64,000 nt of DNA, taken from Stereocaulon alpinum (lineage: Eukaryota > Ascomycota > Lecanoromycetes > Lecanorales > Stereocaulaceae). This document shows, one piece after another, positions 24,231 through 36,407 of the stretch. Numbering within the stretch: the first letter of the stretch is position 1; every line of letters starts with the position of its first letter. Under the pieces are notes generated by a model. That model did no database searches. It was not told the origin of the DNA and saw only the letters and a list, made by a program, of their open reading frames with translations. The translations under genes were made by a program, and so were the position numbers. The stretch is from contig JAEUBA010000002.1 in NCBI GenBank assembly GCA_018257865.1, positions 682,001 to 746,000 of the forward strand. Direction: 5' to 3'.

Positions 24231-25556
24231 GTGTCAATCAACATACAGACCCTTCTAGTCGCCCAAGACCATGCGATGAGGACAGGAAGCGCCATACACC
24301 AGCTACCCTCCTCCTTCGCGACCTCTACCTCCTCCGTCTTTCGCCGCCTTCGGAGCAGGCCTGGGGTACATGCGTTCATAGCTTTCCTCTTCGTCTATGT
24401 CGCTTTGATCCGTTACTGTAGCTATGCTTACTACCGAGACCCTACTTCTGCATTCTTCGATCCAGTACGAGGCTACGAGCGACATTATTCCCTTAAGCGA
24501 CAGCAGGACGCTGAGGCTTTCATCCGCAATGCCAACAACTCGATACCTTCACAGACCAAACCAAAGAACATTAAGATGTGCGTCGGGATGGCCACGATAG
24601 GAAGAGATGGAGAGCAATACGTTCGAAGCGCTATAGGCTCCCTGCTTGACGGCCTCACACCTGAAGAACGAGAAGAGCTCTTCATGGCAGTCCTCGTCGC
24701 CGAAACCAAACCTGAACTTCATCCGATCTACAGCGAACAGTGGCTCGTCAACATCGTAGACAAGGTGCTGCTCTACGATGTCCCTCAGAGTCTACATGAA
24801 GATCTAGTAGAATGGGAGGCTAAGAGGGACTACCGGAAGAAGGCAATCTTCGATTACACATACATCCTGCAGAGATGCTACGATACTGGGGCGCAATGGA
24901 TTACAATAATTGAAGATGATACACTGGCTGTGGATGAATGGTATCCGCGTGCTATCGAGGCTCTTGCAGCGGCTGATGAACAACAACCTGCTGGTAGAGG
25001 AGACTGGTTGTACCTACGGTTGTTCTACACCGAAGAGTTTTTAGGTTGGAATAGCGAGGACTGGTCGCGCTACCTCATCGGCTCAGTCGGTGTTACTGGG
25101 ATGACTGTGGCGGTACTGCTCCTCATGAGACAAATCGTGCTGACGACAGCCATCACAAACACTGTCGTCGCAGTTGTCTCCCTGATCTGTTGTCCAATGT
25201 GCATTGCACTGTATTTCGCTGCGGGTAAAATGTCAATGCAACCCTACCGTCCAGGAGTCTATGAAATGCCAAAATTCGGATGCTGCGGTCAAGGCTTTAC
25301 TTTCTCGCATCAAATGGCGTCGAAGTTGATTGCACGGTTAGCATTGGTACGCGTAGGCTTTGTGGATGAGATCATTGAAGCATGGGCCAATGAACTAGAT
25401 CTCGTCCGCTGGGTTGTATCACCGAGCCTACTACAGCATATTGGAGGACACAGTTCCAAGGGCGATGATTATGGAGGCAAGGCGAAATACGCCAGGAGTG
25501 TTGCGGAAAAGATTTGGAACTTTGGCTTTGAGATGTATGATGACAACGTTCCCTGA
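24231..25556 (+). CDS. PGAP4/TMEM246-like membrane glycosyltransferase
   Basis: Uninterrupted 441-residue protein. An N-terminal membrane segment (about 47-66) is followed by a GT-A-like domain with the acidic metal-binding motif EDD at 228-230 in QWITIIEDD. A pair of hydrophobic segments (about 283-299 and 308-331) is inserted in the catalytic domain, then a C-terminal part with CCGQGFTFSH. A GT-A fold interrupted by a transmembrane hairpin is the hallmark of PGAP4 (TMEM246), the Golgi enzyme that adds GalNAc to GPI anchors; fungal homologues are poorly characterised. A second Met at residue 16 is a possible start. Assignment rests on architecture and motif, not on a search. Confidence 0.7.
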   Translation: MSINIQTLLVAQDHAMRTGSAIHQLPSSFATSTSSVFRRLRSRPGVHAFIAFLFVYVALIRYCSYAYYRDPTSAFFDPVRGYERHYSLKRQQDAEAFIRNANNSIPSQTKPKNIKMCVGMATIGRDGEQYVRSAIGSLLDGLTPEEREELFMAVLVAETKPELHPIYSEQWLVNIVDKVLLYDVPQSLHEDLVEWEAKRDYRKKAIFDYTYILQRCYDTGAQWITIIEDDTLAVDEWYPRAIEALAAADEQQPAGRGDWLYLRLFYTEEFLGWNSEDWSRYLIGSVGVTGMTVAVLLLMRQIVLTTAITNTVVAVVSLICCPMCIALYFAAGKMSMQPYRPGVYEMPKFGCCGQGFTFSHQMASKLIARLALVRVGFVDEIIEAWANELDLVRWVVSPSLLQHIGGHSSKGDDYGGKAKYARSVAEKIWNFGFEMYDDNVP

Positions 25557-26330
25557 GACCCAGTCACAGAGTCAACAACCTATTCAGGTCGCTCGTCAGG
25601 GTTTTGGGTGAGGAGAAACGATTTTTAATCGCACGGTCCCAACCAGAGGAGTTGACGCACGAGCATGACGGGCAACAAATCAGCTTGCGGGCCGCGAATA
25701 CGTATACAAGAAAACGGCGCCAGCGCAGACATATTGTCCGACTCGCCACCAGACTCACCTTCTTCCTGCCTGGTTTGCTTCTCATCGATGGCTCATTCAC
25801 GTCAACATTACTGAGTTCAGGGAGGCACGCCAACACTTTAGTGTGTCGTGCGGTATATAAGAAAACATAAGGATAATCCTAGGTGTACTAATTCGATTCG
25901 AATTGAACGATGAAGAGGATATGGATGTCGGGGATGTAATGATACCACTCCCCAGACGAAATACAATATCAATGCATGGAGATGTTCTCACGACTCCTAA
26001 TCTCTCCAAGCACAATTCACGCGTCCCATCATGCAACAACAGTTCCACCAAAACATCATCACAGCAAATCTAAATTGGGTATCCCTAATGCCTAACCTAA
26101 TCATACCACCACCCGAAACCAGACTAAAGAGATCTCCACCCACATCATACAGCGTAGACGAATTCCCTCCCATCCCTCTCCTCCATATCAACACCTAGCA
26201 TTTGCGCGCAGGCCTGAATCTGCTAAACCAAGCTAGGGTATCACATAAGAAGTATTGTAGTCAATCGCATCGTATTATCTCCCTCCATAAACCTTCACTT
26301 CCCCCTCCCTCCCTTCTCACAAGCAGGCGA
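25557..26330. other. Intergenic, no gene seen
   Basis: Convergent 3' ends of the PGAP4-like gene and the small basic gene. Some short frames, none supported. Confidence 0.4.
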
Positions 26331-26566
26331 TCATGCCTTCTTCGCCTTAGCCTTCTTCTCGCGCGCTGCCTTTAGGACCGCGAGACGCTTTGCTTTGATT
26401 TCCTCGCGGCGCTTCTTCTTTTCGGCGCGGACGATGTGCGCTTTTTCGAGGGGTGTCTGATGCATACCGATTCCGTCAGCACAATACGAAAGTCGTGGGA
26501 ATAGGAGTAAGACAAGTGAATCCAACTTGAGAGGAGAGTACATACCTGATCGCTTGTCTTTGCCAT
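26331..26566 (-). CDS. Small lysine-rich basic protein (48 aa)
   Basis: Exon 1 (26,546-26,566) encodes MAKTSDQ. An 89-bp intron (GTATGT...CAG) follows, then exon 2 (26,331-26,456). The 48-residue product is almost entirely charged helix with Lys/Arg/Ala (for example AEKKKRREEIKAKR) and ends KAKAKKA. Consensus splice sites in phase with a start codon support a real gene. The composition resembles nucleolar or ribosome-associated small proteins, but no family is recognised. Confidence 0.55.
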
Positions 26567-27185
26567 TCTGTCGCTGGAAACAATATGCGCAGATACTGAT
26601 ATCGTCTCGGCGGCCCTGAAAGAGCTGGGTATTATTATTCTTGAATGGATTTGTTTACATGGGTCTTGGAATTAATGTGTTGTTTGTGAATACGACGCGT
26701 TGGTAATCTCACGTGTCGAGGTAACGTAAGGTAGAGCAACAACAAGCTGATGGCGCTAAAAGCAGGGTCCACAGGGTCTCGAGCGCCACGGGGCCCCGGG
26801 AAAGACCGCCCGAAGTGGCGCGTCAGGAAGGGGATAGGGTCACGTTTTTCGGGCCGGGGCCCGGGGCTCAGATGGGGGTGGGGGCGGTAAGTGGGCGCTC
26901 GGAGCGTGCTGAGAGGGCAGGGGGGGCGGTTTGTGGGGCGACTTTGGGGGATGGGTTTTGGGGCTGTTGTGGGGGAGTGTGGGTTTTGAATTATTCGATA
27001 GCATTTCTATCACTTTCGAGTCTAGGTAAGTGCGAGAAGAAATAGTGGTTTCATAGAGTTGCTGCTCAAGCCTTTCTTACATGTAAGTTCCTTGTGGTGC
27101 TACGTGACTTCCGCTGAAAGTTTTTCCTCAGGGGTGCTACCTATGTGATGACGCTAGGGAACACTTTATGCGCACTTTGATCGAA
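26567..27185. other. Intergenic, with a GC-rich patch
   Basis: 26,760-26,970 is unusually G-rich on the plus strand (several runs of five to seven G), forming an open but low-complexity frame that is unlikely to be coding. It may be the promoter of the small basic gene. Confidence 0.4.
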
Positions 27186-28900
27186 TCATATCGCAACATC
27201 CTCTACTTTGGACGTGAGTTCATCAGTCTCAGATTCTTTGGGCTCTGCATCAAGCTTTTCGTTCGAGCCGGCCACTGCATCTCCCGATGGGTGCGCCTTG
27301 TCATGGAATCCTTCATACCCGTCAGGATATTTCATTACCAGATCTTTCATCATCTTGATGAACCTGTGATTGTCAGTAAGATTATTTGTCATATACACAT
27401 CTCGTGAGACATTGGATGAAGCCCTGTAAGACGTAGGGGTAAGACTCACGCGCTTCGAAATTTGGGGTTGTTTAGAAAGAGACATGAGTCGTGCAAATAA
27501 GACCGGCTTCAAGTCTTCAGCTTGGGCGTAGCAGCACTTTTGGATGAGCAAAGCCTACCAGGCATATAGGGTGTTCCTATCAGTATGGTCCTCTTCGGGC
27601 TCCGCGATTGGTATTTGAAGCGAACATCTGGACGTATTGTTCGAACGTCATCTGTGCTGAGAGGTTATCAAGCATAAAAAAAGAGGTACAGTGTACGTTG
27701 AAAGATGCTCATGTGCGTGCCGATAAACTTACACTCGTTATGTCCATAAAATGCCGAAGCATCGAAGACAATCGGTTCGTCCGTTGCGACATCAGTAGCG
27801 GCGTTACCGTACCGCATGTCTCCACTAACAGCCAATCAGATACCATTACCAGAGAAGATTTGAGCTTTTACTACGTGAACATAGGTTACTGAATCAACGA
27901 CGGTTCGATGTGTCTGGCCCCAGTCTCCAGTGGTCGCAGTAGGCGAGGTATCACCTTCTCCTACATTACCGTGGACAGTTCAGCAAGCTCCTCGGTGGCA
28001 GGCCCTTGCGTTTCCTTCTCCGTGTTCAAGAAATGCTTGAAGTTGCTGGTGAAGTATGCTTCCCAAGTGTCGGTTCAGTCATTGAGCTATGGTAAATTAC
28101 CGTTATATATCGTGATGCGAAAGCCCCATTTTCCCCTAGGAGAGGTAGAACTCTTGTGCAGTTCGGCTAGGCGAGTAGTGAATTTTTTTACGTTAGGGAG
28201 ATCGAGGTCCATGTCATGGAAGTCGCACAGGAAGAAATGTAGGTCCGGATTTGATTTGAACGTCCCCCAAGCAATTGGCCTTGGTACGAATGTGGGCACA
28301 ACCTTATAGATTGCCGCCATTGATTCATACTCTCCAAGCATCATTCCACGGCCTAAGTCTCCAGTAGCGACCTATCATAAAATTTGTATATCTATGTACA
28401 AATCCTTCATAGAACAACCCAAACGCTGGGAAAAGCCAACCTTGAGGAAATAGCTGTTCTCATCGCCATTTGACAACCAAGTGTCGACGCGAGCGGTCCG
28501 AGTCCAATTGCTTGCTCCGTGCCCAGAGGCTGCTAAGACCGTACTGCCTGCAGGCGGCTCTGTGGGTAAGTCAACAACATGTCATCATGTATATCGATAT
28601 GCTCACTAACGAGCGGCCACCTGCATGTTACGTCGTCAGCCTCGCGCTTCAGATGGACACTCGAGCCAATCTACGATTTCTGGAATCGAAGTCAACGCTG
28701 GAAAAGGATGTTGTCGAGCTGCGTTGTTGCCACGATGAATGTCATGGGAGCTCATGTATGAATCTCACATTCCGGAAGCTATAGCCAGGCGAGAAGTAGA
28801 AGCTAAAGACTCTGGAGATTGTCCTTACGTTCGCATCGACATCTATAGATTGCGGCTCCGAGTCAAGGCTCGGCTGAGCCTCGAACAAATCCACCGTCAT
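27186..28900 (-). pseudogene. Fructosamine-3-kinase pseudogene
   Basis: Minus-strand remains of a multi-exon fructosamine/ketosamine-3-kinase (a family that phosphorylates fructosamines in protein deglycation). Recognisable pieces in order: MTVDLFEAQPSLDSE (from 28,900); SGHGASNWTRTARVD (about 28,545); GMMLGEYESMAAIYKVVP, VPRPIAWGTF and FFLCDFHDMD (28,344-28,200); GPATEELAEL and KVIPRLLRPLETG (about 28,010-27,905); the catalytic loop as HGDMRYGNAATD (family HGDLWYGN), recovered across a 65-bp intron at 27,825-27,889; and KDLVMKYPDGYEGF at the end. In-frame stops occur at 28,087-28,089 (TAG), 28,075-28,077 (TGA) and 27,961-27,963 (TAG), and the frame appears shifted near 27,600. The catalytic-loop Trp is Arg. 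Confidence 0.75.
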
Positions 28901-29718
28901 GATTGCTACTCGAAGATTGATCCTATAGAGGGGACGAATGATTCTCCATTGCACAATTGCAGACCACACTAATCTAGGAGAATCAGAGCTGAAGTAGACT
29001 TGGGAGAACGTGGTCCGAGCAGAGTCATGACACTTATAGTAATGAGTGGGGATGGCGCTTGAAGGCCACCTCACCCCGCGCATATCTGTAGTGTGGGTCA
29101 CATCTGAATGCCTTGAACAGGGTTGGCTTGGGCGCGAAGGATTTCGCATTTGTGACGCCTGTTGACCTGGACGATAAGCAAAGCACCCTAGGATCTTCGG
29201 TGCGACTAGCCCGGCGGGCGCTGCTGCCCCGCGCATGTTCGATCTCGCTTGCTTGCAGCATTACTTACAGTAAGGATTTTCCATCACACTCATGCGGTTC
29301 TTGTGCTGACTGTAAATGAGTCTGGTTCTCATTTATCTGCTTTCTGGTTCAGCGCGATCGAGATTGAGAGGGAAGCGCTCAGTTGCAGATCTGCAGTAGC
29401 TTACAGAACCCCGACCCAGATGGGACGACATGCAGGTAGGTATCCGAGACTGAGCATGATTGGCTTACCGTGGCGCCTGCATGTTTTGTGGCCTATGAGC
29501 GGCCTGCAGCGGGCGCTTGTGCTACTGGGACTCATGTTGCTTACAACTATCTAATCTACGATGTTATCAGAACCCTCAAACGTCGAGAGGTTCATTGAGA
29601 TGGGATGCGTCTATACTGCCTATAGAGCTACAGAGTCCAAATCACTTACACGCCAGCACACGTATTTCGCAGAGCCAATGCATTGCGTTTCCAGAAGAAA
29701 GGCTGAGCTCTGTTCATC
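28901..29718. other. Intergenic upstream of the NLR gene
   Basis: No recognised gene; short frames on both strands without motifs. Expected to contain the NLR promoter. Confidence 0.4.
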
Positions 29719-32700
29719 ATGGTACCAAGAGCCCTTAAGCTTTCACAAATTATCAAGACGCTTATACTTCTTATAGTTTTTCCGTCATCGGACCAAATCG
29801 AATTCGACCTCTCGGACTTCCCTCCTCGAAAGCTCCCTACGTCGGCTGTCAGTGCGGGGAAGCGAGTTGGGTGGGGGCGTTGAGGACTTCAAAGGGCCGA
29901 CGGGTCTAAACCTACTTTTCGAGCCCTCCGAGCCCCTTGTCGACCTGATATTTGTCCATGGTCTAAGAGGAGGCTCGCGGAAAACATGGAGCAAGACAAA
30001 TGACCCATATCACTACTGGCCAAAAGCGTGGCTACCGCGGGACCCAGACTTTAAGAATGTCCGCATACACAGCTTTGGTTACAACTCTGATTGGGGGGAG
30101 ACTAAACAGAGTTTCTTGAACATTCATGACTTTGGCAAATCTCTTCTTCTGGCCATCCATGATTCGCCACATGTACGGGCACCGGGTGATACGCCTTTGA
30201 TCTTAGTCGGTCATAGTATGGGAGGCCTGGTCAGCAAGAAGGCCTATGTACTAGCTCGTCAAGATTCGGCTTTCCAAGCCTTGGCTCAGCGATTCTATGG
30301 TATCGTATTCTTGGCAACACCGCATAGAGGGTCTGACTCTGCTCAGCAACTAAGTAATCTGCTCCGCGCTTCGCTCCCTCATGGCTCGAAACCTTATGTT
30401 GGAGAGTTAGAGCGAGGCTCAGGCACACTGCAATCCATCAATGACGAATTCCGCCACTACTCGGACAGCTTGCAGCTGCGCTCGTTCTACGAAACGCTCA
30501 AGACCACGATTGGGATGAACTCTGTGCTTATTGTCGACCAAGCATCAGCGACTCTGGGATATCAAAATGAGAAGACCGCTTTGATGAATGCTTCTCACCG
30601 CGACATCTGCAAGTTCGAAACGCCGTGGGATCCCAACTTCATTATTGTCAGGAATGCATTACTCTCTTACGTTGATGATATAATTAGACGTTTGATGGTT
30701 GCCAGAGTAGAAGAACATCGCTCTCGAATGCGTGCTCTTGAGAGCTATCTAGGAGTTTCGGAGAGACCGGAAGATGAGCTGGCAACCCTTGAGGATACAC
30801 GCTTCAGCGGATCGTGTCTTTGGTTGTCCTCGAAAGAAGGATTTCAGAACTGGCGTGATGATCTTCATGGTTCCGTCAAAACGTTTTGGCTGAGTGGAAA
30901 GCCGGCCACGGGCAAATCTGTGCTGGCCGGCAATGTCATTGGCGAGCTTGAAGATCTGAACCTGGACTGTAGCTATTATTTCTTTCAGCACAATGATACG
31001 GCCAAATCTAGTCTCGCTTCATCCCTCAAATCAATTGCTTTCCAAATGGCAATCATGGACATCCGAGTCAGACAAATGCTACTAAAAATGAAAGAAGATG
31101 ATGTTCAAATCGACAAGACGGACGAACGGACGATATGGCGTAAATTATTCGTCAACGGTGTCTTCCAGGTCGAAGCCTCTGTACGGCCACACTATTGGAT
31201 CATCGACGCGTTAGATGAATGCAGCGATCACGCTGTTCTCTTCCCAATGCTAGCCAAAGTGGAGACGCCATTTCCGCTGAGAGTTCTCATCACGAGTCGG
31301 CACTCCAGCGACTTCGTTAAAAATTTCGCAATATTGGGCAACAGTGTGATTGGACAACAAATATCGACAGAGGATACTCTTCAGGACATCAGGCTGTATG
31401 TCCAGGAAAAGGTGGAAAGCTTGCCATTGGACGAAAAAGCATTCCGTCGCAGAGTGGTAGATACAGTTGTCGAGAAGTCATCGGGTTGTTTCCTCTGGGT
31501 GGCGCTGGTTCTAGAGGAGCTGGGGAAAGTATACACGGAAGCCGATATCGAACAAGTACTCGAAGAAGTTCCGCCAGACATGGATGCCCTGTACAAAAGA
31601 GCTCTTGACGTCATGTCAAGTAAAATCCGGAACAAGCAGTTGGTACAAGGTATCCTGACGTGGGTTATGTGTGCGGCGCGCCCACTGTCCATTTCGGAAT
31701 TGTCATTTGCATTGAAAGTTGACCTTGGAATCACAGTCAATGCCCTTGAGGGTTCGATCACCTCGGATTGCGGCCAGCTGCTATTCATTGATAAAGTCAA
31801 CAAGGTCCAAATCATTCATCAGACCATCCGTGACTTCCTATTCAAGCCAGATCTTACATCAGAATTCGGCATTGGGAAGGCGGTAGGTCACGGAAGACTG
31901 TTTGTAACGTGTATGAAGTACCTAACAAACGAGGAGATGCGACCACCTCGTAACTACAAACTAACCAAACTTAACACCCGCTTGTCCAAGAGGTCTACAT
32001 TTGAAGGTTATGCCTGCCTCTCGTTCCACGAGCACCTTCGAAGACTTCACTCCGCCGAAGACAGGTACCTGATGTTATTGGATACGTTTCTGACCTCGAA
32101 TGTTTTGTCATGGGTGGAATATCTGGCAAGGACTGGAGAATTGCATCATGTTACCGAGACAGCTAAAGCCTTGAGAGCTTACCTTAAAGCACGAGCAAAA
32201 TATCTTTCACCTATCGGCAAAGAAGTACAACGCGTTGATATGTGGGGCACAGACCTTATCCGCTTGGTTGCGAAATTTGGAAAGAATCTGCTCGAGCTAC
32301 CATCCGCGATATACTGGTTGATTCCTCCCTTCTGCCCTCGGGAGAGTGCGATCGGATCACAATTTGGAGCTTCTCCTCGTGGCATAACTGTCCATGGATC
32401 CGCAAACAATGAATGGGATGACCGCTTGGCGTGTATTTCTTACAACGAACAGCAAGCAACCGCAATCGCCTTTACAGATACCATATTTGCAGTTGCGCTA
32501 TCCAACAAGACACTCAGAATATATAACAAGGCCACTCTACAGGAGCTGAAACGCCTCAACCATGTCGAGCCTGCCAAGCTTCTGGCATTTGATAGTAAGG
32601 GCCTAGTACTGTGCTGTAGTGGTCGTAAGCATGTAAGAGTATGGAGCATGGCAACTGGCGATGTCACGTACACCTTTGCGGTACAATATGAGCCTTTAGC

Positions 32701-34195
32701 CCTTCAGTTTGGCGAGAAAGACAATACACTTATGGCAATCACAAGGGGAACTGTTACCTATTCTTGGAATCTGTCGGAGGGTACTATCAAGGCCCCCAAA
32801 ATACGGCAGAGTACTTTTCAAGGCGAAGACCCCAGCTTTCGACGTCCTCTGACTGCTGCAGCGTTTTCGCTAGAACTCAATATGTCTGCTGTCGTGTATC
32901 GTGGGCGGCCCATTTGCTTGTTTGATTTGAACGAAGACATTCTTCTCGGCACTTGTAATAAAGAACAGAGCTCCGGTGATGAGCTGCAAGAGATGGACGA
33001 CGCAATGGTGACACCTGCAACCGGGCTCATCTTTAACCCTAAGCCAGATATCAGTCTGCTAGCGGCTACTTATATCGACGGCGATCTCGCGCTCTTCGAC
33101 CCCTGTGAGCTCTCTCTTGTAAAAGTAATGGAGGCAGGTGCACAGGCTCTCGCTTGTAGCCCCGATGGGCGCATACTTGCCACCGGTGACTCCATTGGCA
33201 ACATTCAGCTCTTTGAGTTCGAAACGTTGAGATTGATGTATCGAATCAGGGCCGATGAATATCAGATCAAAGGCCTCGCATTCTCCCATGACGGCCTCCG
33301 CTTTTGTGACGTCCGTGGACCGCAATGCAATATATGGGAGCCGTCCGTTTTAGTACGGACTGAAGTCAGTGAGAGCGATAGCGTCTCAGATATGTTCCCA
33401 TCAGCACCCAAGACTGTCGATATTGCCGAACAAGACGAGATCTCGGAGATCACGGTTACGATCTGCCATCCAGTTGAGCATTTCGTTTTCTACGGGAATG
33501 ATCATGGACTGATCTTGGCTCTTGATACAACGACTGCCAAGCAAACCGAAGTCCTCTGGAAACATGCAAAGAACGTCCCGATAGCAGCCCTTGTATGGGC
33601 ACCTGCGCAAACGCTTTTGATCAGCGCCGATGCGTCCAGCAGAATCCTGGCCTACAAGTTAGACTACAAGGCTCAGCATTGGGAGGTCACAGGCCCAGTC
33701 CTGGACACCCACCTAGAGCACTCAGTCAATCACCTCACACTAGGGTCACAGAAGGACGTCATCCTGATATCATCAAGTATGCCTGGCACTAGAAGGCAAC
33801 AGGACCCGGTCCATATGACTGCGCAAGCAAAGCGAATGTCGTCATTGAACCTGGAAACTTTCGCGATAGCAAGCTTGAGCACCGACAGCACTCGGGCCGA
33901 TCTAGAGGCGTATTCTGACAGTGAATCTTCACCTAGCTTTGTACAACACATCATTGGGCAGATGGGCTCCAAGTTAGTATTTCTAGACAAAAGTCTTTGG
34001 GTCTGTTCAATGGTCATCAATGGGTACAGGCAGGGGTACTCGCGTCACTTCATTGTTCCAGACGACTGGCTTAACGCAAGTCAAATACCTCTCTCGAAGG
34101 TCACACCACAAGGAGACTGTATCTTTGCAAGAAAAGATGCTGTCGTGGTGATTAAGCGTGGTTTGCGATACGAAGAACAGATTTCGGCAGGGTGA
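29719..34195 (+). CDS. NLR: SesB-like hydrolase, NACHT, WD40
   Basis: Large NOD-like receptor of the fungal type; relatives act in allorecognition or innate immunity by nucleotide-driven oligomerisation. The long frame 29,777-34,195 contains an alpha/beta-hydrolase (SesB-like/DUF676) domain with FVHGLRGGS and the nucleophile elbow GHSMGG near 30,209, plus TPHRGSD. A NACHT domain follows with Walker A GKPATGKS (near 30,900) and Walker B WIIDALDEC (near 31,200). A helical region comes next, then degenerate WD40 repeats from about 32,400 to the end. There is no ATG near the start of the long frame. A candidate first exon is just ATG (29,719-29,721), joined by a 55-bp intron (GTACCA...ATAG, 29,722-29,776) in phase to FFRHR; this start is tentative. 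The resulting protein is about 1,473 residues. No stop or frameshift seen, so probably functional. Confidence 0.85.
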
Positions 34196-35137
34196 AGAAA
34201 GAACTAGGTTTGGACCAGTCTCTATGCCATCTGCAATCCAGATGTTTAATGGAAGCATGATCTTGTCGACATATGCACGATCAGTGCAGGGTCATAATAT
34301 GCTTAGGTCTACAGCGAGAAGGTGATACGTAAAGGTTCCCATACGCTGTCCGTACGAAGCTTTATTAGCTGCCATGGAGCACATGAATATGTGCCTTACT
34401 CCTTCGGTTCGATCCTCGACCTAAACGGCAAGTACAAGGATTTCGAGCAGTCTGCTGAGCATAAAGCAACAGTGACTCTGAAGGCAGGTGTTCTTCAGAT
34501 ATATGTATATGCTATGACTCCTCAGTACATGCCTCTACCACCAACAGTGATAAAGCAACAGAGCCATGCAGTTCACCATCAGCCATAGCCGAATCAGTAC
34601 CTATTTGATAATTGTCGCACTTCGCGCCTTCAACCAATCTTCCAGTGCCCTTTGCACAATCTGATGGTGTGCAAACAGCCAGGGAATCCGGAAGTGTTAC
34701 TCCCAATCGCCGATGGCTTTCATATCCAGTTGACCTTGTGCCTCAGGGCCTACAAGAGATAGCAGCCATCGTGAATACCATCCGGCTGGAAGTGTGTTGC
34801 ACGCTGACCAAGTCGCCTAATCGCGAATACTCAATGTTGACCCCAAGCAAACCAGTCGTATTATGATGTACGCATGCTATGATGCTTCTCAATCTGGGAT
34901 CGGAGGCGATAGGGTCACCATAGAGTACTGAATACCACAGCACCATTTGAGAGTCAGCATTCTGCGCTGCTATTTGATGGCTTCGGATACCCCGTTCACA
35001 GAGGCCAGAGGCAAGTTCGAGAGTTCTAGAGCAGCTCTCACAACTCAGGACAGGGAGGTAGGAGTGCTTACTTTCGTGCAACATCTTTTACCAGAGACAC
35101 TCCTGCAGATGCGAAGATCGAAGGATTATATCGACAT
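34196..35137. other. Intergenic downstream of the NLR gene
   Basis: Several short frames on both strands, none with recognisable motifs. Confidence 0.4.
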
Positions 35138-35515
35138 TTAAGTATACTTCGCATCGGCCCCGTATCTTATAAACCGCATATGTGACCCCCATAGTACTAT
35201 AACCCTCATAGTACTATAACCCTTATTCCGTTCTGTCGACATTTTCTTGGTACTGCTCCAACGAACAAGGCAATCTGCACGGAGCCTCCTATCAAAGAAT
35301 GCGGCATCGATATTATGAGCAGCCTTGATGATGGAATCAGGACCTCCAGTTTGTGCGCATCGTGCATAGTAAAGGCGGATCTGAGCATCCGCAACAGAAG
35401 GGCGCCAGGGATCCCAAACCAGGCATTTCAATAATCCATGTGCAGCCGTATTAAGGCTCTGTAAGGACCGCTACTGCGTTATATCCAAATGTTATAATCA
35501 TCAATGTCTCCTTGA
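35138..35515 (-). pseudogene. SprT-like relic, copy 7
   Basis: A minus-strand fragment encodes GGPDSIIKAAHNIDAAFF then RLRADCLVRW, clearly the block WGPD-LIIKAAHDLDTAFF of the paralogues. A possible DIDDYNIW near 35,500 echoes the N-terminal signature in another frame. There is no zinc motif; the frame closes about 60 residues after the conserved block. Truncated and frameshifted remnant. Confidence 0.65.
35190..35223 (+). repeat. 17-bp tandem duplication
   Basis: CATAGTACTATAACCCT occurs twice head-to-tail (35,190-35,206 and 35,207-35,223) within SprT relic 7, and disrupts the expected coding sequence there. Confidence 0.9.
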
Positions 35516-36407
35516 GAACACTAAGGGTACAGTGTGCCTATGTGTATACAATAAGAAGCTTTGTTTCTTCGACCATTCGAATATGGTACACTTCGGTGAG
35601 GATTCTGTTCACTGTTGGCATGGGGTGGATGATTTGGCTAAGGGTATACACTATCGCAAGGAGAGCCAGTAATAGAGACAAGTCTGTGATGGTAGCACTG
35701 TGACTTGACGCGTATGTGTAACGCCGAAGCTACATTCGACACAGAATCGTGTAATGGAGTGTTGATCTCTCACGCAGACATCGTAGTCACCTGAGACTCT
35801 GAGATTCCAGAGCTGGCTGACGGGTCGTATTGACCGTTCGCGATACGCAAGAACCAAGACAGGTCTTCATCCACGTTGAGGCCTCTGAACGGAACCCTTG
35901 TAGAGAGAGTTATCGCTGCATTGCGGCTAGACCATATTATCATTGATCATATTGACTGAAAGATGGAATGCTTGATGGCTTTGTAGAAGGGGGCTAAGGT
36001 AAGGTGTGTGTCTGAATAGAATACGTAGAATCTATCTTCCTAAGATCAGGTGACACGCATACTAAGGATATCTCCTCCATCTAAGCAGGGCAGTCTAAAT
36101 ATGAATAGATAGGTATCCACAATGCATGCTTGCTTTCGATCTAAAGACAATTGATTACAAGACCAGTGTCGTACTCTTCTCCAGAATCTTCACCTCTGCG
36201 CTAGCAGTAAGGTTATTGCCCTGAAAGACGTCATGGACGCCTGCATGAATCGAATATTTGATATAGGGACTCGTCTTTATTCAATCGGGTACCTGCTAGC
36301 TTATCGAAATTAAACATTATGCATGCTCGTGATATGGAAACATGATCAGGAGGCTATCTCCCTAGCTCACACCACTATTGCCCGGTCTTTCTATCCATTG
36401 CTCGAAG
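35516..36407. other. Intergenic, no gene seen
   Basis: Slightly AT-richer, short frames only. Confidence 0.4.

Noticed and set aside
26815..27045. Gly/Arg-rich plus-strand open frame
   Set aside because: Composition-driven: openness follows from runs of G; no family signal and no conserved start context.
27886..27888. A fourth in-frame stop (TAA) in the fructosamine-kinase pseudogene
   Set aside because: It lies inside a consensus 65-bp phase-2 intron whose removal recreates the HGD catalytic loop, so it is not a coding stop.
34395..34420. GGTTCGATCC resembling a tRNA B-box
   Set aside because: No matching A-box, anticodon arm or acceptor stem could be folded around it.
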